Shown: positions 60,795 through 64,000 of the stretch, one piece after another
Layout of the letters: each line of letters begins with the position of its first letter
Numbering within the stretch: position 1 is the first letter of the stretch
Source of the DNA: Caulobacter segnis
Lineage (GTDB): Bacteria > Pseudomonadota > Alphaproteobacteria > Caulobacterales > Caulobacteraceae
DNA: 64,000 bases
Reading direction: 5' to 3'
Assembly: GCF_023935105.1 (NCBI RefSeq)
Contig: NZ_CP096040.1
Location: forward strand, 4,755,001-4,819,000
The notes under the pieces: generated by a model
What the model was told of the DNA's origin: nothing
Database searches by the model: none
What the model saw: only the letters and a program-made list of their open reading frames with translations
Program-made: the position numbers and the translations under genes

Positions 60795-61160
60795 ATGGTC
60801 AGCATTCTCACGGTGGACGATTCCGCGAGCATCCGTCAGGCGATCAAGATCGCGCTGAGCGGCGAAGGCTACACCGTCACCGAGGCCGTCGATGGCCAGG
60901 ACGGCCTGGACAAGGGCGCGGCGGGCGGCTTCGACCTGATCGTCACCGACCTGAACATGCCTGTCATGAATGGGCTGCAGATGATCCGCGAGCTGCGCAA
61001 GCGCCCGGCCGGCGCCGGCGTGCCGATCCTGTTCCTGACCACCGAATCCGACGCCGAGATCAAGGCGCAGGCCAAGGCGGCCGGGGCCACCGGCTGGCTG
61101 ACCAAGCCCTTCGATCCCGAGCAACTAGTCCGGGTCGTCAAGAAGGTCCTCGCCAAGTGA
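60795..61160 (+). CDS. cheY: Chemotaxis response regulator CheY
   Basis: 121 residues from ATG 60795, two bases after the STAS stop. Single receiver: acidic pair VDDSAS (residues 8-9), phospho-acceptor Asp 52 in VTDLNMPVMNG, Thr in LTTESD, Lys in TKPFDPEQL. Phosphorylated by CheA; binds the motor or CheA. Its stop overlaps the cheA GTG start (GTGA). Confidence 0.95.
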   Translation: MVSILTVDDSASIRQAIKIALSGEGYTVTEAVDGQDGLDKGAAGGFDLIVTDLNMPVMNGLQMIRELRKRPAGAGVPILFLTTESDAEIKAQAKAAGATGWLTKPFDPEQLVRVVKKVLAK

Positions 61161-63151
61161 GCGGTCAGGATCCCGTCGAGATCTTTCGCCAGGAAGCCCA
61201 GGAGCTGTTCGAGGTGATCGAGCAGGGCCTGCTGGACCTGGCGCACCGTCCGGGCGACCGGGATCTGGTCGATGCGGTGTTCCGCGGGCTCCACACCCTG
61301 AAGGGCTCGGGCGCGATGTTCGGCTTCGACGCCCTGGCCGCCTTCACCCATCACTGCGAAACCGCCTTCGACCGCGTCCGCAAGGGCGAGGTCGCCGCGA
61401 CCTCCGAACTGGTCGGCGCCGTCCTGGCTTGTCAGGACCACATGCGCGCCCTGGCCGAGGGCCGTTCCGCCGAGCAGGCCGAGGGTGACGCCTTGCTGGC
61501 CGAGCTGCACCGCGTGGTCGCCAGCGCCGGTGGAGCGGAGGCTGCGCTTGCCGCCGCTCCCGCCGCTGCTTCTCCCATTTCTCCGGACCTCAACACCTGG
61601 CGCGTGAAGTTTAGCCTGCCAGCCGACGCCCTGGTCAACGGCGCCCGCCCCCTGCCGCTGCTGGACGAACTGCGCGAGCTGGGCGACTGCACGGTCGCGG
61701 CCATCACCGACAAGATCCCCGATCTGGACGCCCTGGTCGCGACCGAGTGCCACTTGGCCTGGGACGTGACCCTGGTCACCAAGCACGGCCGTGACGCGAT
61801 CGAGGATGTCTTCATCTTCGTCATCGACGACATGACCCTGGAGATCCAGGATCTGACCGCCGCACCGGTGGAAGCGGTCGCCGAAGTGGTCGTCGAAGCC
61901 GCGCCGGTTGCTCAGACCACGCAAGCCGCGGCGCCCGTCGAGGCCGCCAACGAAGGCCGCGCCGCCAAGACCAGCGGCGACACCGTCCGCGTCCCGGCCG
62001 AGCGCCTGGACGAGATGATGGACCGCGTGGGCGAGCTGGTGATCGCCCAGTCGCGCCTCAAGCAACTGGCCGCCAGCAGCAGCGACATCGCGCTGCGCGC
62101 CGTCGCCGAGGAAATCGAGCGCCTGGCCGCGGAAATGCGCGACACGATGATGGTCGTGCGCATGGTGCCGATCGCTCAGCTGTTCGGCCGCTTCCGCCGC
62201 CTGATCCACGACCTGGCGCGCGACACCGGCAAGTCGATCACGCTCTCGACCGAGGGCGAGGCGACCGAGCTGGACAAGACCGTCATCGAACGCCTCGCCG
62301 ACCCGCTGATCCATCTGATCCGCAACTCGGCCGACCACGGCCTTGAGACGCCCGAACAACGCCGCGCCGCCGGCAAGTCCGAGACCGGCCACATCGTCCT
62401 GGCGGCGCGCCAGTCGGGCGCCGAGGTGGTGATCACCATCACCGACGACGGCCGTGGCGTCGATCGCGCCCGGGTCCGCGCCAAGGCCGAGGAAAACGGC
62501 CTGATCCAGCCGGGTCAGGTGCTCAGCGACAACGAACTGCTGCAGCTGATCTTCGCCCCCGGCTTCTCGACGGCGGCGGCGATCACCAACCTGTCCGGTC
62601 GCGGCGTCGGCATGGACGTCGTCAAGAAGACCATCGAGGGCCTGCGGGGCGCGATCGAAATCACCAGCACCCCGGGCCACGGCTCGGTCGTCTCGCTGCG
62701 CATCCCGCTGACCCTGGCCATCATCGATGGCCTGCTGGTTCGCGTCGGAAGCGGCCGCTACGTCATCCCGCTGTCCTCGGTCGAGGAGTGCGTGGAGCTG
62801 TCGGTCGAGCAGGACGTACGCTCGGCGGGCCGCAGCCTGATCACCCTGCGCGACCAACTGGTGCCGTTCATCCGCCTGCGGCAGATGTTCAAGACCGGCC
62901 TGGCGCCCGATCCGCACCAGAAGATCGTCGTGGTCTCCACGGGCGGACATGAGCGCGTCGGGCTGGTCGTCGACCAGATCCTCGGCGACCACCAGACCGT
63001 CATCAAGCCGCTATCGTCGTTCCATGCCGACGTCGGCGCCTTCTCGGGCGCGACGATCCTGGGGGATGGCGGCGTGGCCCTGATCCTCGACATCGGCAGC
63101 CTGGTGGCCGCCGGTCAACGCCACGACGCGCAGATGCGCGCCGCCAGCTGA
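61157..63151 (+). CDS. cheA: Chemotaxis histidine kinase CheA
   Basis: 664 residues, GTG start at 61157 coupled to cheY; an earlier frame extension is a shadow. Hpt domain with FRGLHTLKGSGAMFGF (His 46); a P2-like middle region; dimerisation and HATPase (NSADHGLETPEQR, GRGVGMDVVKKTIEGLRGA); CheW-like C-terminus (VPFIRLRQMF, RVGLVVDQILGDHQTVIKPL). Signals from MCPs through CheW to CheY. Confidence 0.96.
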   Translation: MSGQDPVEIFRQEAQELFEVIEQGLLDLAHRPGDRDLVDAVFRGLHTLKGSGAMFGFDALAAFTHHCETAFDRVRKGEVAATSELVGAVLACQDHMRALAEGRSAEQAEGDALLAELHRVVASAGGAEAALAAAPAAASPISPDLNTWRVKFSLPADALVNGARPLPLLDELRELGDCTVAAITDKIPDLDALVATECHLAWDVTLVTKHGRDAIEDVFIFVIDDMTLEIQDLTAAPVEAVAEVVVEAAPVAQTTQAAAPVEAANEGRAAKTSGDTVRVPAERLDEMMDRVGELVIAQSRLKQLAASSSDIALRAVAEEIERLAAEMRDTMMVVRMVPIAQLFGRFRRLIHDLARDTGKSITLSTEGEATELDKTVIERLADPLIHLIRNSADHGLETPEQRRAAGKSETGHIVLAARQSGAEVVITITDDGRGVDRARVRAKAEENGLIQPGQVLSDNELLQLIFAPGFSTAAAITNLSGRGVGMDVVKKTIEGLRGAIEITSTPGHGSVVSLRIPLTLAIIDGLLVRVGSGRYVIPLSSVEECVELSVEQDVRSAGRSLITLRDQLVPFIRLRQMFKTGLAPDPHQKIVVVSTGGHERVGLVVDQILGDHQTVIKPLSSFHADVGAFSGATILGDGGVALILDIGSLVAAGQRHDAQMRAAS

Positions 63152-63165
63152 GAAGGGGCCCGGAC

Positions 63166-63660
63166 ATGACCACCGAACTTCCGACCGGCCCGATCGAGGC
63201 CCTGACCTTCGACCTGCGCGGCGAGACCTTCGCCCTCGAGGCCGGCCTCGTGCGCGAGGTGCTGGACCTGCTGCCCGAGACCGACGTGCCGGGCGCGCCG
63301 CCGTTCGTCGGCGCCGTGATTAATTTCCGCGGCCGGGTGATTCCGCTGGTCGACCTGCGCGTCGCCTTCGACATGGAGACCGCCGAGCCGACGATCGACA
63401 GCCGCATCGTCGTCATCGAACACGACCTGGACGGCGAGCCGACCCTGATCGGTCTGCGGGCCGACAAGGTCCACGAAGTCACTTCCATCGCCCACGACAT
63501 CACCGAGGACGCGCCGCGCGTCGGCCTGAAATGGCGCGCGGACTTCATTCGCCTGCTCGCGCGCCGGGACGGCGACGTGATCGTCATCCCCGACCTCGAC
63601 CAGATCTTCGCTACCCGGGGCCAGTCCTCGGCGTCCGTCACATCAATTTCTTCGCTCTAA
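63166..63660 (+). CDS. cheW: Chemotaxis adaptor CheW
   Basis: 164 residues, 14 bases after cheA. Single CheW domain: LTFDLRGETFALEAGLVREVLDLLPETDVPGAPPFVGAVINFRGRVIPLVDLRVAF, GLRADKVHEVTSI. Couples receptors to CheA. Confidence 0.95.
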   Translation: MTTELPTGPIEALTFDLRGETFALEAGLVREVLDLLPETDVPGAPPFVGAVINFRGRVIPLVDLRVAFDMETAEPTIDSRIVVIEHDLDGEPTLIGLRADKVHEVTSIAHDITEDAPRVGLKWRADFIRLLARRDGDVIVIPDLDQIFATRGQSSASVTSISSL

Positions 63661-63686
63661 TGCTGAGCTGAAGTGGGAGCTTCGTC

Positions 63687-64000
63687 ATGCGTGTCACGAT
63701 AAAGATGAAACTGGGCGCGACCTTCGCCGTGCTCATCTTGATGATGCTGACAGTCGTCTTTGTCGGCGTCAGCCGTATGGGCGCGTTGAACACCGCCATA
63801 ACCGACGTGATCAGCGGTCCCGCCAAGCGCCTTGCCATAGCCCAATCGATTGACGGGGAAATGGGGCGCAATCTTCGGTGGGAAAAGAACATGGCGCTGA
63901 CCACTGACGAGGTCTTGACCAAGAAGTTCGATGCCTCGGCGACGGATAGCCGCGCCAAGATCGAACAGCTGATCGCCGAGGGCAACGCCAAGGCCAGCGA
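63687..64000 (+). CDS. Methyl-accepting chemotaxis protein, N-terminal part
   Basis: The frame from ATG 63687 is open to the window end. MRVTIKMKLGATFAVLILMMLTVVFVGV is a basic leader plus first membrane segment; the following periplasmic part (MGALNTAITDVISGPAKRLAIAQSIDGEMGRNLRWEKNMALT) is four-helix-bundle-like (4HB_MCP). The signalling domain lies outside the window. Confidence 0.9.
   Translation, partial: MRVTIKMKLGATFAVLILMMLTVVFVGVSRMGALNTAITDVISGPAKRLAIAQSIDGEMGRNLRWEKNMALTTDEVLTKKFDASATDSRAKIEQLIAEGNAKAS

Noticed and set aside
60869..62992. 707-residue open frame antisense to cheA
   Set aside because: Composition rich in Gln, Asp and Arg with no domain; it is the antisense shadow of cheA.
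1..64000. CRISPR arrays, tRNA and rRNA genes
   Set aside because: No regularly spaced repeats, cloverleaf sequences or rRNA signatures were seen when reading both strands.

Overview
The window is GC-rich, densely coding bacterial chromosome, most likely from Caulobacter or a close relative in the Alphaproteobacteria. This inference rests on the style of the genes (TonB receptor with an STN domain, TPR-sulfotransferases, a che cluster, many small stress proteins), a sigma-T/EcfG-type promoter (GGAAC-N16-GGTT), and short divergent LysR-controlled units. No rRNA, tRNA or CRISPR array was seen.

Layout. 1-12.8 kb: an NmrA-like oxidoreductase cut by the window edge, a TPR-glycosyltransferase/TPR-sulfotransferase pair, a divergent 1413-residue autotransporter, a Tat-exported lectin-fold protein, and a LysR regulator divergent from a monooxygenase-MFS pair. 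13.0-26.7 kb: the most interesting unit, nine minus-strand genes in one apparent operon (TonB receptor, SbmA/YddA-like ABC transporter, PmbA, TldD, thioredoxin, an unrecognised protein, thioredoxin reductase, M3 oligopeptidase, Cds1-type cysteine desulfhydrase) with a divergent LysR gene. Together they read as a route to import a sulfur-containing peptide, reduce it, cut it to amino acids and release sulfide from its cysteine. 26.9-27.6 kb: a truncated IS110 transposase ending at a perfect 25-bp hairpin. 27.5-40.3 kb: stress and metabolism genes (hemerythrin, Nramp, SDR, zinc alcohol dehydrogenase, SRPBCC, GH65, DUF72, VOC, exonuclease III, pyrophosphatase, DUF421, DUF2188), part of them behind a sigma-T promoter. 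40.3-43.9 kb: small genes, an M61 peptidase and dispersed 75-79-bp repeats.

43.9-55.1 kb is a decayed integrative/conjugative element: the 5' part of an AAA ATPase fused tail-to-tail to a broken traG, a Fic protein behind an array of TTGCGCAA palindromes, relaxase, lytic transglycosylase, TraF peptidase, HTH protein, DUF736 plus an inverted decayed copy, an ArdC-like protein and a YjbR-like protein. No mating-pore genes remain. dinB follows. 55.1-60.2 kb holds a competence-type MBL protein, an AlpA remnant, a hybrid histidine kinase, an orphan antitoxin-like HTH and a MarR regulator. 60.5-64 kb is a chemotaxis operon (STAS, CheY, CheA, CheW, start of an MCP).

Data quality. At least six reading-frame breaks are each repaired by adding one G/C, most in G/C runs, and repair gives whole codon numbers and family-typical proteins. 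Systematic homopolymer undercalling in the assembly is as likely as true mutation, so these genes should not be called dead on this sequence alone.
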